From Ridgeia piscesae (lineage: Eukaryota > Annelida > Polychaeta > Sabellida > Siboglinidae): a DNA stretch of 64,000 bases. The notes below the pieces were generated by a model that did no database searches, was not told where the DNA came from, and worked only from the letters and a program-made list of their open reading frames with translations. Shown one piece after another: positions 39,801-53,700 of the stretch (its first letter is position 1; every line of letters starts with the position of its first letter). The stretch covers positions 72,001 through 136,000 of the forward strand of contig JAODUO010000489.1 of assembly GCA_025642075.2 (NCBI GenBank). Direction: 5' to 3'. A program made the position numbers and the translations under genes.

Positions 39801-41709
39801 ACAGGGTAGATAAACACAGTAATAAACACCCCCTTGGTGTTCTGTAGGGGCTCACAACAATGTCACAACACACCCCATCATTGACCTAGCTATAATATGG
39901 GGGGGCAGTGTAGGGCCTGGCGTATCAGGACTACTGGACACACTTAGTTGGGACACACTTGAAAGACTACAGTTGCAACACCAACTCACGTTTCTTTACA
40001 AGATAAAACATAACCTCCGAAATATCTCGTAATCCCTTGCACCTGTACATGAACCAGCAATCCCAACAAATACATACAAACACATGCATGCATAAGTACA
40101 TATGCAATGTTTAGGAATACTCTTACCCTGGAGCCATAAGAGCTTGGAATCGACTCCCCCAGAAGTTATAACCCTACCCATACTACATCCATTTCAACTA
40201 GCTCTCAGCACCACCCACACTGTCGCTCCAGCCCCCCTCACCAGACTGGAGCCATAGACACAAATACTGTTTTTAATCTGCACAAAATAAAAACACTAAT
40301 TATTACACCTGTTTTACATAATTACTTGTTGTACGCATTGTAATTGTTTTCAAAATTTAGTTTCACGCACCCTTTGCATTGCACACTGAACAACTGCTAC
40401 ATTACCCCAAAAGGGGCTGTGTGGAGTATATACAGAGTATACAGAGTATACAGAGTATACAGAGTATACAGAGTATACAGAGTATACAGAGTATACAGAG
40501 TATACAGAGTATACAGCGTATAGAGTATACAGAGTATACAGAGTATACAGAGTATACAGAGTATACAGAGTATACAGAGTATACAGCGTATAGAGTATAC
40601 AGAGTATACAGAGTATACAGAGTATACAGAGTATACAGAGTATACAGAGTATACAGAGTATACAGAGTATACAGAGTATACAGCGTATAGAGTATACAGA
40701 GTATACAGAGTATACAGAGTATACAGAGTATACAGAGTATACAGAGTATACAGAGTATAGAGTATACAGAGTATACAGAGTATACAGAGTATACAGAGTA
40801 TACAGAGTATACAGAGTATACAGAGTATACAGAGTACAGAGTACGTACAGACGTATACAGAGCGTACAGAGTATACAAAGTATACAGAGTATACAGAGTA
40901 TACAGAGTATACAGAGTATACAGAGTATACAGAGTATACAGAGTATACAGCGTATAGAGTATACAGAGTATACAGAGTATACAGAGTATACAGAGTATAC
41001 AGAGTATACAGAGTATACAGAGTATACAAAGTATACAGAGTATACAGAGTATACAGAGTATACAGAGTATACAGAGTATACAGAGTATATAGTATACAGA
41101 GTTGATAGAGTATACAGAGTATACAGCGTATACAGAGTATACAGAGTATACAGAGTATACAGAGTATAGAGTATACAGAGTATACAGAGTATACAGAGTA
41201 TACATAGTATACATAGTATACAGAGTATACAGAGTATTCAGAGTATACAGCGTATAGAGTATACAGAGTATACAGCGTATAGAGTATACATATACAGAGT
41301 ATACAGCGTATACAGAGTATACAGAGTATACAGAGTATACAGAGTATACAGAGTATACAGCGTATAGATTATTCAGAGTATACAGCGTATAGAGTATACA
41401 GAGTATACAGAGTATACAGAGTATACAGCGTATAGAGTATACAGAGTATACAGAGTATACAGAGTATACAGAGTATACAGAGTATACAGAGTATACAGAG
41501 CTAAGACCTAAGACCCAAGCTGTCTTCTTTATGCTAAAAAGTAGCAGTACAACAGGTCATATAGGAGAAATAAAAAAGTACCAAATGTGGTACTGCGTAA
41601 TGCCCCTGTATAATGAAGCCACTACATACAAGAAACACAAACGGTGACCTCCTGGGTCAGACGTCTTCCTCTCTCATGTACACACAAAATGGAAATGTTT
41701 AAACCAAAA

Positions 41710-41772
<63 letters not shown>

Positions 41773-44700
41773 CTCGCATGTGTGTGTCTGTCTCTGTGTC
41801 TGTGTCTGCATCTATAGGTATATTATATATTTCGATCAAAGACATAACTCCAAGGACAGAACCAGTAGATGAGTTTTTGTCAAGGACAAAATGACTCAGA
41901 AATTGCACCTTGTCCTGAAATCCATTTTTGTCTGGGAATAAATTTAACCCAATGACCCCAGAATGGACACCAACTGACCTCTGTAGTTGTTGCTGCGTTG
42001 ACCGGCGGGCAGGTGAGAGATGATGACGTGGTCAAGGCCCTGGTAGAGCATGTCTCGGGAGTCGTCAGAGAGGCTGTAGCTGACCTCGTACGACAGGGGC
42101 GTATCCTGGTGGACAGACAAGGCACCATTGTAGATAGAAAGAAAGGCTGGAAGGGGTCAGACCAGCATTTTCACTCAACACTGCTGGTGTTTTGATTTCC
42201 CTGGACCACTGCACACCTGATTAAAACTAATGCCCACCTGAATAAAATTACTTTGTAACTACAAAAAACTTCTTTGCAGATAGGAATTGATTTGCAGTTA
42301 TGAAGCCATTTTAATGTGTAAAAAACTTTTGGACCATATTTTGTCACATAAATTATTATTAATTGGTATCTTGGACAACGTTTGGACAGGATAGGATGTG
42401 AATCACTGGTGTTGTGGTGGCAGACAGTGGTGCTATCTGGTGTTAAAAGCACACACATACATATGTATACACCCTAGTTCCACCAGAGGGCACCACTGAT
42501 TGGGCCAATGATATGTCCCTTCCTCCCCTGTGCCACATGGGAATGAGTTTCCTCTCTCACCTCTCTCACCTATCACCATGGCACAGAACAGCTGCTTCAA
42601 TATTTGCATTATGGTGTCTATAAGATGTTGGCCTCGTGTATTTCCTGTTTGATCAGGGGCTGTATAAACTGTCAGACTTATCCATGTTGTCACACACACT
42701 TGAGAGTCCACACCAGTCAACAATTGCAGACATTTTATCTGACCCAGCTGTTCTTTGTAATCTCAGTGCAAACTTCGTTTCAGGTAAATACGTGAGAGAA
42801 AAAACATGTTACTACGCCACAGTCCCTGTGTGTATTCTACAAACTGCCCTTACTGCTGCACTGCCCCTTGGACCTTCTGCTACTTAACCTACTTCCTCCT
42901 GAACCCTCTGCCCCCTGACCCACTGCCCCTTGGATATCAGCTACCACAACCTACTTCCTCCTGAACCCTCTGCCCCCTGACCCACTGCCCCTTGGACATC
43001 AGCTACCACAACCTACTTCCTCCTGAACCCTCTGCCCCCTGACCCACTGCCCCTTGGATATCAGCTTCCACAACCTACTTCCTCCTGAACCCTCTGCCCC
43101 CTAGACCCACTGCCCCTTGGATATCAGCTACCACAACCTACTTCCTCCTGGACCCTCTGCCCCCTGACCCACTGCCCCTTGGATATCAGCTTCCACAACC
43201 TACTTCCTCCTGAACCCTCTGCCCCCTGACCCACTGCCCCTTGGATATCAGCTTCCACAACCTACTTCCTCCTGAACCCTCTGCCCCCTGACCCACTGCC
43301 CCTTGGATATCAGCTACCACAACCTACTTCCTCCTGAACCCTCTGCCCCCTGACCCACTGCCCCTTGGATATCAGCTACCACAACCTACTTCCTCCTGAA
43401 CCCTCTGCCCCCTAGACCCACTGCCCCTTGGATATCAGCTACCACAACCTACTTCCTCCTGGACCCTCTGCCCCCTAGACCCACTGCCCCTTGGATATCA
43501 GCTACCACAACCTACTTCCTCCTGGACCCTCTGCCCCCTAGACCCACTGCCCCTTGGATATCAGCTACCACAACCTACTTCCTCCTGGACCCTCTGCCCC
43601 CTAGACCCACTGCCCCTTGGATATCAGCTACCTCAACCTACTTCCTCCTGGACCCTCTGCCCCCTAGACCCACTGCCCCCTGGATATCCTTGGATATCCT
43701 CCTCAACCTACTTCCCCCTAGGACCCTCTGCCCCCTAGACCCACTGCCCCTTGGATATCAGCTACATCAACCTACTTCCTCTGGACCCTCTGCCCCCTAG
43801 ACCCACTGCCCCTTGGATATCAGCTACCTCAACCTACTTCCTCCTGGACCCTCTGCCCCCTAGACCCACTGCCCCTTGGATATCAGCTACATCAACCTAC
43901 TTCCTCCTGGACCCTCTGCCCCCTAGACCCACTGCCCTTGGATATCAGCTACATCAACCTACTTCCTCCTGGACCCTCTGCCCCCTGACCCACTGACCAC
44001 TGCCTTGGATATCAGCTACCTCAACCTACTTCCTCCTGGACCCTCTGCCCCCTAGACCCACTGCCCCTTGGATCTCAGCTACCTCAACCTACTTCCTCCT
44101 GGACCCTCTGCCCCCTAGACCCACTGCCCCTTGGATATCAGTACCTCAACCTACTTCCTCCTGGACCCTGCTGCCCCCTAGACCCACTGCCCCTTGTTAG
44201 GGCTGACCTCCCTACTTCCTCTGAACCCTCTGCCCCCAGACCACTGCCGCTTGGATTCAGCTACCTCAACCATTCCTCCTGGACCCTCTGCACTTGACCG
44301 ACTGTCCTGGGTATGATGTACCTCATACTTCTCTGGAACACTGCCCAGCCTGAGACCCACTACCCATTGGAGTGGGTGAGCATGACCATCAACACTGCCC
44401 CTGGACCCTCTGCTAACCAGACACACTGCCATGTGGTATGGGTGAGCCATTCCTGAACCAATACCTGCACTGTGGAGTGGGTACTGACCATAGACACTGA
44501 TACCCACTGAGGCCTGAACCCAACAACACGCATTGGATGGGGGAGGGCTAACATCAACCTGCACCCCCGGAGTGGGTGGCTACCAATAACCTGATGGTGG
44601 AGTGGGTAGGGATGACCTACATTGGTGGAGACAATGCTCTGAGGCATGAACCAACAACACTGCAGGTGGAGTGGGTGAGGGCATGAACCAACAACACTGC

Positions 44701-47700
44701 AGGTGGAGTGGGTGAGGGCATGAACCAACAACACTGCACGGTGGAGTGGGTGAGGGCATGAACCAACAACACTGCATGGTGGAGTGGGTGAGGGCATGAA
44801 CAAAACACTGCACGGTGGAGTGGGTGAGGGCATGAACCAATAACACTGCACGGTGGAGTGGGTGAGGGCATGAATCAATAACACTGCACGGTGGAGTGGG
44901 TGAGGGCATGAACCAAAACCGCACGGTGGATGGGTGAGGGCATGAACCAATAACATGCACGGGGGTGGGTGAGGGTGAAAATAACACTGCAGGGGAGTGG
45001 GGAGGGCATGAACCAAAACACTGCACGGTGGAGTGGGTGAGGGCAGAACCAAAACACTGCAGGTGGAGTGGGTGAGGGCATGAACCAAAACACTGCAGGT
45101 GGAGGGGGGAGGGCATGAACCAACAACACTGCAGGTGGAGTGGGTGAGGGCATGAACCAACAACACTGCAGGTGGGTGGGGGGGAGAAAAACATGCTTAT
45201 GGGGGGGGCATGAACCAACAACACTGCATGGTGGAGTGGGTGAGGGCATGAACCAACAACACTGCACGGTGGAGTGGGTGAGGGCATAAACCCAAACAAC
45301 ACTGCAGGTGGAGTGGGTGGGGGCATAAACCCAAACAACACTGCAGGGGGAGTGGGTGAGGGCAAAACCCAACAAATCATGGTGGAGGGGGTGAGGGCAT
45401 GAACCAAAACACTGCAGGTGGAGTGGGTGAGGGAAAACCCAAACAACACTGCATGGTGGAGTGGGTGAGGGCATGAACCAACAACACTGCACGGTGGAGT
45501 GGGTGAGGGCATGAACCAAAACACTGCAGGTGGAGTGGGTGAGGGCATGAACCAACAACACTGCAGGGTGGAGTGGGTGAGGGCATGAACCAACAACACT
45601 GCAAGGTGGAGTGGGTGAGGGCATGAACCAAAACACTGCATGGTGGAGTGGGTGGGGGCATGAACCAACAACATGGGTGGAGTGGGTGAGGGCATGAACC
45701 AAAACACTGCAGGTGGAGTGGGTGAGGGCATGAACCAATAACACTGCGGGTGGAGTGGGTGAGGGCATGAACCAACAACACTGCATGGTGGAGTGGGTGA
45801 GGGCATGAACCAACAACACTGCATGGTGGAGTGGGTGAGGGCATGAACCAACAACACTGCATGGTGGAGTGGGTGAGGGCATGAACCAACAACACTGCAT
45901 GGTGGAGGGGTGAGGGCAGAACCAAAACACGCACGGTAGTTAAGAACCAACAACACTGCACGGTGGAGTGGGTGAGGGCATGAACCAATAACACTGCATG
46001 GTGGAGTGGGTGAGGGCATGAACCAACAACACTGCATGGTGGAGTGGGTGAGGGCATGAACCACAACACTGCATGGTGGAGTGGGTGAGGGCATGAACCA
46101 ACAACACTGCAGGTGGAGGGGGTGAGGGCATGAACCAACAACACTGCATGGAGTGGGTGAGGGCATGAACCATAACACTGCAGGTGGAGTGGGTGAGGGC
46201 ATGAACCAAAACACTGCAATGGGGGGGGAAAACCAACAACACTGCATGGTGGAGTGGGTGAGGGCATGAACCAACAACACTGCATGGTGGAGTGGGTGAG
46301 GGCATGAACCAACAACACTGCAGGTGGAGTGGGTGAGGGCATGAACCAACAACACTGCATGGTGGAGTGGGTGAGGGCATGAACCAACAACACTGCAGGT
46401 GGAGTGGGTGAGGGCATGAACCAACAACACTGCACGGTGGAGTGGGTGAGGGCATGAACCAACAACACTGCAGGTGGAGTGGGTGAGGGCATGAACCAAC
46501 AACACTGCATGGTGGAGTGGGTGAGGGCATGAACCAACAACACTGCATGGTGGAGTGGGTGAGGGCATGAACCAACAACACTGCATGGTGGAGTGGGTGA
46601 GGGCATGAACCAACAACACTGCACGGTGGAGTGGGTGAGGGCATGAACCAACAACACTGCATGGTGGAGTGGGTGAGGGCATGAACCATAACACTGCATG
46701 GTGGAGTGGGTGAGGGCATGAACCAACAACACTGCATGGTGGAGTGGGTGAGGGCATGAACCAACAACACTGCATGGTGGAGTGGGTGAGGGCATGAACC
46801 AACAACACTGCATGGTGGAGTGGGTGAGGGCATGAACCAATAACACTGCAGGTGGAGTGGGTGAGGGCATGAACCAACAACACTGCATGGTGGAGTGGGT
46901 GAGGGCATGAACCAACAACACTGCAGGTGGAGTGGGTGAGGGCATGAACCAACAACACTGCATGGTGGAGTGGGTGAGGGCATGAACCAACAACACTGCA
47001 TGGTGGAGTGGGTGAGGGCATGAACCAACAACACTGCATGGTGGAGTGGGTGAGGGCAAAACCCAAACAACACTGCATGGTGGAGTGGGTGAGGGCATGA
47101 ACCACAACACTGCATGGTGGAGTGGGTGAGGGCATGAACCAACAACACTGCATGGTGGAGTGGGGGGGGAAAACCAACAACACTGCATGGTGGAGTGGGT
47201 GAGGGCATGAACCAACAACACTGCACGGTGGAGTGGGTGAGGGCATGAACCACAACACTGCATGGTGGAGTGGGTGAGGGCATGAACCAACAACACTGCA
47301 TGTGGAGTGGGTGAGGGCATGAACCAACAACACTGCATGGTGGAGTGGGTGAGGGCATGAACCAACAACACTGCACGGTGGAGTGGGTGAGGGCATGAAC
47401 CAACAACACTGCACGGTGGAGTGGGTGAGGGCATGAACCAACAACACTGCACGGTGGAGTGGGTGAGGGCATGAACCAACAACACTGCATGGTGGAGTGG
47501 GTGAGGGCATGAACCAACAACACTGCAGGTGGAGTGGGTGAGGGCATGAACCAACAACACTGCACGGTGGAGTGGGTGAGGGCATGAACCAACAACACTG
47601 CACGGTGGAGTGGGTGAGGGCATGAACCAACAACACTGCATGGTGGAGTGGTGAGGGCAGAACCAAAACATTGCATGGGGGGTGGGTGAGGGAAAGAACC

Positions 47701-50700
47701 AACAACACTGCAGGTGGAGGGGGGAGGGCATAAACCCAAACAACACTGCAGGTGGAGTGGGTGAGGGCAAAACCCAAACAACACTGCATGGTGGAGTGGG
47801 TGAGGGCATGAACCACAACACTGCATGGTGGAGTGGGTGAGGGCATGAACCACAACACTGCATGGTGGAGTGGGTGAGGGCATGAACCAACAACACTGCA
47901 TGGTGGAGTGGGTGAGGGCATGAACCAACAACACTGCACGGTGGAGTGGGTGAGGGCAGAACCAAAACACCGGTGGAGTGGGTGAGGGCATAAACCCAAA
48001 CAACACTGCATGGTGGAGTGGGTGAGGGCATAAACCAACAACACTGCAGGTGGAGTGGGTGAGGGCATGAACCAACAACACTGCATGGTGGAGTGGGTGA
48101 GGGCATAACCCAAACAACACTGCACGGTGGAGTGGGTGAGGGCATGAACCAACAACACTGCACGGTGGAGTGGGTGAGGGCATAAACCCAAACAACACTG
48201 CACGGTGGAGTGGGTGAGGGCATAAACCCAAACAACACTGCAGGTGGGTGGGTGAGGGCAGAACCAACAACACTGCAGGTGGAGTGGGTGGGGGAAACCA
48301 CAACACTGCACGGTGGAGTGGGTGAGGGCATGAACCAACAACACTGCAGGTGGAGTGGGTGAGGGCAGAACCAAAACACTGCAGGTGGATGGGTGGGGGC
48401 AGAACCAACAACACTGCACGGTGGGTGGGTGAGGGCATGAACCAACAACACTGCATGGTGGAGGGGGGGGGCTGCCACAACACGCACGGGGGGGGTGAGG
48501 GCATGAACCAACAACATCGGGGAGGGGGTGGGGGCAAACCCAAACAACACTGGGTGGAGGGGGAGGGAGAACCCAAAAAACCCCATGGGGAGTGGGGAGG
48601 GCAGAACCAACAACACCAGGTGGATGGGTGGGGGCATGCCACAACACTGCGGTGGGTGGGGGGGGGGATGTGCAGGTGGGGTAGGGTGTGGGGGAGTTAC
48701 ATGCCAAAACTGGGGGGAGGGGGGAACCAAAAACACCAGGTGGAGTGGGTGAGGGCATGAACCAAAACATCAGGTGGAGTGGGGAGGGCATGAACCAACA
48801 ACACTGCAGGGTGGATGGGGGTGAGGGAGAACCAAAACACTCAGGGTGGAGTGGGTGAGGGCATGAACCAAAACATCATGGTGGAGTGGGTGAGGGCAGA
48901 ACCAAAACACTGCAGGTGGGGGGTGAGGGCATGCCAAACACTGCAGGTGGGTGGGTGAGGGCATGAACCAAAACCTGGGGGGAGGGGGAGGGCACGAACC
49001 AAAAACACTGCAGGGGAGTGGGTAGGGCATGAACCACAACACTGCATGGTGGAGTGGGTGAGGGGAACCAAAACACTGCAGGTGGAGTGGGTGAGGCATG
49101 AACCAACAACACTGCAGGGGGGTGGGGGGGGCATAAACCCAAAAACACTGCACGGTGGAGTGGGTGAGGGCATGAACCATCAAGGTGGAGTGGGTGAGGG
49201 CATGAACCACAACACTGCATGGTGGAGTGGGTGAGGGCAAAACCCAAACAACACTGCAGGTGGAGGGGGGAGGCATGAACCAACAACACTGCATGGTGGA
49301 GGGGGAGGGCATAAACCCAAACAACACTGCATGGTGGAGGGGGTGAGGGCATGAACCAAAACACTGCACGGTGGAGTGGGTGAGGGCATGAACCACAACA
49401 CTGCAGGTGGAGTGGGTGAGGGAAACCAACAACACTGCAGGTGGAGGGGGTAAGAACCAAAAAATGCAGGTGGATGGGTGAGGGCATAAACCCAAACAAC
49501 ACTGCAGGTGGAGTGGGTGAGGGCAAACCACAACACTGCACGGTGGAGGGGGTGAGGGCAGAACCAACAACACTGCGTGGAGTGGGTGAGGGCAGAACCA
49601 AAACACTGCAGGTGGAGGGGGTGAGGGCATGAACCAAAACACTGCAGGTGGAGTGGGTGAGGGAAACCAATAACATTGCATGGTGGAGTGGTGGGGGCAT
49701 GAACCAAAACACTGCACGGTGGAGTGGGTGAGGGCATGAACCAAACATGCATGGTGGAGTGGGTGGGGCAGAACCACAACACTGCATGGTGGGTGGGTGA
49801 GGGCATGAACCAACAACACTGCAGGTGGAGTGGGTGAGGGCATGAACCAACAACACTGCATGGTGGAGTGGGTGAGGGCAGAACCAACAACACTGCATGG
49901 TGGAGTGGGTGAGGGCATGAACCAACAACACTGCATGGTGGGGGGGTGGGGGCGAACCATCAAACTGCATGGTGGAGGGGGGAGGGCATGAACCAACAAC
50001 ACTGAGGGGGGTGGGTGAGGGCATGAACCAACAACACTGTGGGGAGGGGGAGGGCATGAACCAACAACACTGCATGGTGGAGTGGGTGAGGGCATGAACC
50101 AACAACACTGCATGGTGGAGTGGGTGAGGGCATGAACCAACAACACTGCATGGTGGAGTGGGTGAGGGCATGAACCACAACACTGCAGGTGGAGGGGGTG
50201 AGGGCATGAACCAACAACACTGCAGGTGGAGTGGGTGAGGGCATGAACCAACAACACTGGGTGGAGTGGGTGAGGGCATGAACCATCAACACTGCATGGT
50301 GGAGTGGGTGAGGGCATGAACCAACAACACTGCATGGTGGAGTGGGTGAGGGCATGAACCAACAACACTGCATGGTGGAGTGGGTGAGGGCATGAACCAA
50401 CAACACTGCATGGTGGAGTGGGTGAGGGCATGAACCAACAACACTGCATGGTGGAGTGGGTGAGGGCATGAACCAACAACACTGCATGTGGAGGGGGAGG
50501 GCAAACCCAAACAAACGCATGGTGGAGAGGGTGAGAGCATTAACTAACAAAGCTGAAGTCAGACCAGAAAGGACATTATTCAGACTCTTTGATATTACTC
50601 ACAGGGTCCTTAGGCCTTGCAGAAGATGCGGAAGTCTGTCTCCATCTCAACGCCCACCTCAGGTTTGATGGTGCAGTCTCCATGACTCGGGCTCTCGTTC

Positions 50701-53700
50701 ACCTTGAAGTACGCCAGAGCTGTGCCCCGCAGCCCCGAACCTGCACAAGCAATACACACCCTCATTGTGAATGTCAACTACATAGTGCAATGCAATCATA
50801 GGGCTGCAGTGAAATGTAAATAAAATGTTTTTTTTTAAATATGACATTATGGAAATATAATCAACAACATGAATATTTTCAATAACATAAATTACAAGAC
50901 ATTATTGAAATTTGTGTCGTTCTGATTCGCTTTTATGACTGGCTGTTTCATGCTTACAACCGACTAACTTATCATAATCATAATCTCTTAAACAAAAAAT
51001 TAATTACTGAAAGTATAAAACATGTTACGGAACATTTCCCAGGATAGTTCTTGTTCCATTCAAAAGTAGAGGTAAAAAGAAAGATCTTGATTTTGGATAC
51101 GAAAAATGAAAACATTTTGATTATAAAACATGTTGTTTGTAAAGGTATCAAGGTGTTCAAAATAACTATGATTTCGGTGTCTTCGGAAATCTGCGAGAAG
51201 ATGCAATGCCTGAAGAGTATAAATATCTTGGGCTATTTGATAATTATTCTTTGGTAGTAAATGTTTGTCTAATAAAATTATATGTGTTGTATGTTTACAT
51301 CAACTACTGGTGTACTGAACTGGTACTGCCACCTAGTAGCCAAACTATGCATAAAAAGCCTACCCACGGATCGATTACAGAGCTAATCATCAATCAATTT
51401 GTCCAACACTATTGAAAACAGCCAGAATGGAGGATGATCACGCACTTGATGGCTACTTCAATACACAGTCAGAAAAACTGAGCAACTGCTATTGCAGATA
51501 TTTTGCCTAAAAAACATTCATAATGACAACCCTAACGTCCTGTGTCTACCCCTACTGACCTTTGTGCTTGATCTTCAGCTGGATGATGTAGGTGCGACCC
51601 TGTTTGAAGACACCCTTTTTGATGACAAGCGCCCTCTTATTGAGCCCTGTGGTTGTCTGACTTGGCTTCAACACCACCGAGTAGCGCACCTTGCTCACGA
51701 TGTGAGGGTCAAAACGCACGATGCTCTGCTGGGGCACGACAGGGTCACCGGCTTTCTTCCCCCCGCCTCCCTGACCCCCTGTGCCACCCCCATCTCCTCC
51801 TGCTGCGGGAACTCGTCCTCCTGCAAACAACACAATATCAGTATAAGGTGCTAATTCTAGTGCATGCTTTACGATCCATATTTGTTCATTCAAGGAATCC
51901 TATAGGAAGTGTTCAGCCATCCTGCAATTACTTCAAAAAAATTATTAATTCACTTTTCAAGGGAGGGTGCCAGCTCCTCTGCCCAGAATTGGCTGAGCAG
52001 TAATTTGTAATGGGAAGTCAGCTGTCTAGAACGTGGGAAAGTTAAACATCAAAGGGTATTGTGGTTAACTCTGCTAGCCTCGGCATTATTGACAATCAGT
52101 TTTGTTTTGAAACTGGATGTTTTGTTTACAACTTGAACATGTTGCAGGTGGAATCTTTCAAATTATAAACATTGTTCCGAGCTTAGTACAGTTACTAAAC
52201 ACAAATTGGTAGGCAGTAAACCTGCAACATATATGTTGTAGTCATAAGAACGTAATATTAAATGAATAAAATAAAACCTAGGGGCTGACACTCTCGATTT
52301 AACTATCTACTATCTATCACTACCAGGTAGGTACTTATTTATACAGCAAAATGAACTAAAGCAATGTGACATGAACAAAATTACCCTATATTTGAAATGA
52401 CAACTAGAAAATGGACTCGTTCATTTGAGTGGCTAACATTCAAAGCGTTACGCTGCCTTGCTGGAGAATCAGCAATTCATTAACCTGGATATTTTGCTTG
52501 GCACATTTGTGCTAAAATAAGTTAATCAATAGAATGTTGATACTGGTGTGAATAACCTTTGTAATGAATACAAAGATATCAACACAGAGAACACACAATA
52601 AGTCTTGTGACAGGTCGAGTGCTATCTCATGTGTCAGGAATATGTAAAGATAAGAACACAATAAAACAGAACAATATCAACAGCATATATTAAGCTTGGA
52701 AGCCATATATGTATATTTCACCCCATATTCACAAATCAGTTGTCACTTTCATAGGAGCAACTCCAGTTTTAATGAACATTTGAATTTTACTGTGGCTTTA
52801 ACCAAGTGTGTGTTTCATACAAGTTGCAATTGTTCTGTATGTCGTGTGTAACGGCATATATCATATACACTAGAGTGACCAAAAAACTATGTGTTTCAAA
52901 TAATTTAAATTATAAACGAATACTCTTTTCTCATGAACAACTATTGTAAAATTATCTTTTTATATTCATAAATAAACTAAAATATAATTTCATAGACGTT
53001 TCTATTTGTTGTCCACCGAGAGATCAACTTTGACCTCTATCTGACCTTCAGCATCTGATCTTGACCTTGAATTGAAAATTTAACATCAGAAATGGATTCT
53101 GCATACCCAAATACCCCTAAAATGAAGTATTACACATAATTCTAAGACATGTGGTTCTAAAATAGTTTTTTCAGATCTGACCAGTGGCCATTTTGGATTT
53201 ATGCAAATTACCAGAGTTGCTCATAGTTGCCGCTTGGACAGTCAAATTGAATTTGTTCTAGGACCTGATGAGTCCAAATCAACCAAAACGTCCATAGGAT
53301 AGAACATTCATAGGTTCACTGTCGAACACATGTGACTGTCAAATGCACAAGTTCTTAAATGTGTCTCTATGCGGTAAACTTTGGGTGCCTTGAGACGTCT
53401 GTTCCTCTCAATGGATTTCTCTGAAATTTTAACAAAGTTGTTTTCTCACACACACAATTATTTCAAAAATTATTTTCTCATCATGTAAACACACACACGC
53501 ACACGCACACGCACACGCACACGCACACGCACACACATCAAAGTTCTCATAGAAATAAATGTATTCTCTTATGTAATCATAATATTAATAAACATACACT
53601 TCCCATTTTCAATCAGTGATATGCAATCTCAGCTATTGGATCGATCGATAACTTCCATATTGTAATTTCCTCCCCACTGACTTCAAAGCTCGGCAAACAG

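Noticed and set aside
40379..41214. Tyr/Thr/Leu- and Ser/Ile/Gln-rich open frames on both strands
   Set aside because: They are products of the 9-bp AGTATACAG array, whose length is a multiple of three.
44580..48791. Minus-strand open frame of 1,403 codons (and overlapping frames of 1,119, 900, 570 and 467 codons)
   Set aside because: All are readings of a 38-bp minisatellite; the same 38-residue cycle appears in all three minus frames, with indels moving between frames, and the region is an intron of the polycystin gene.
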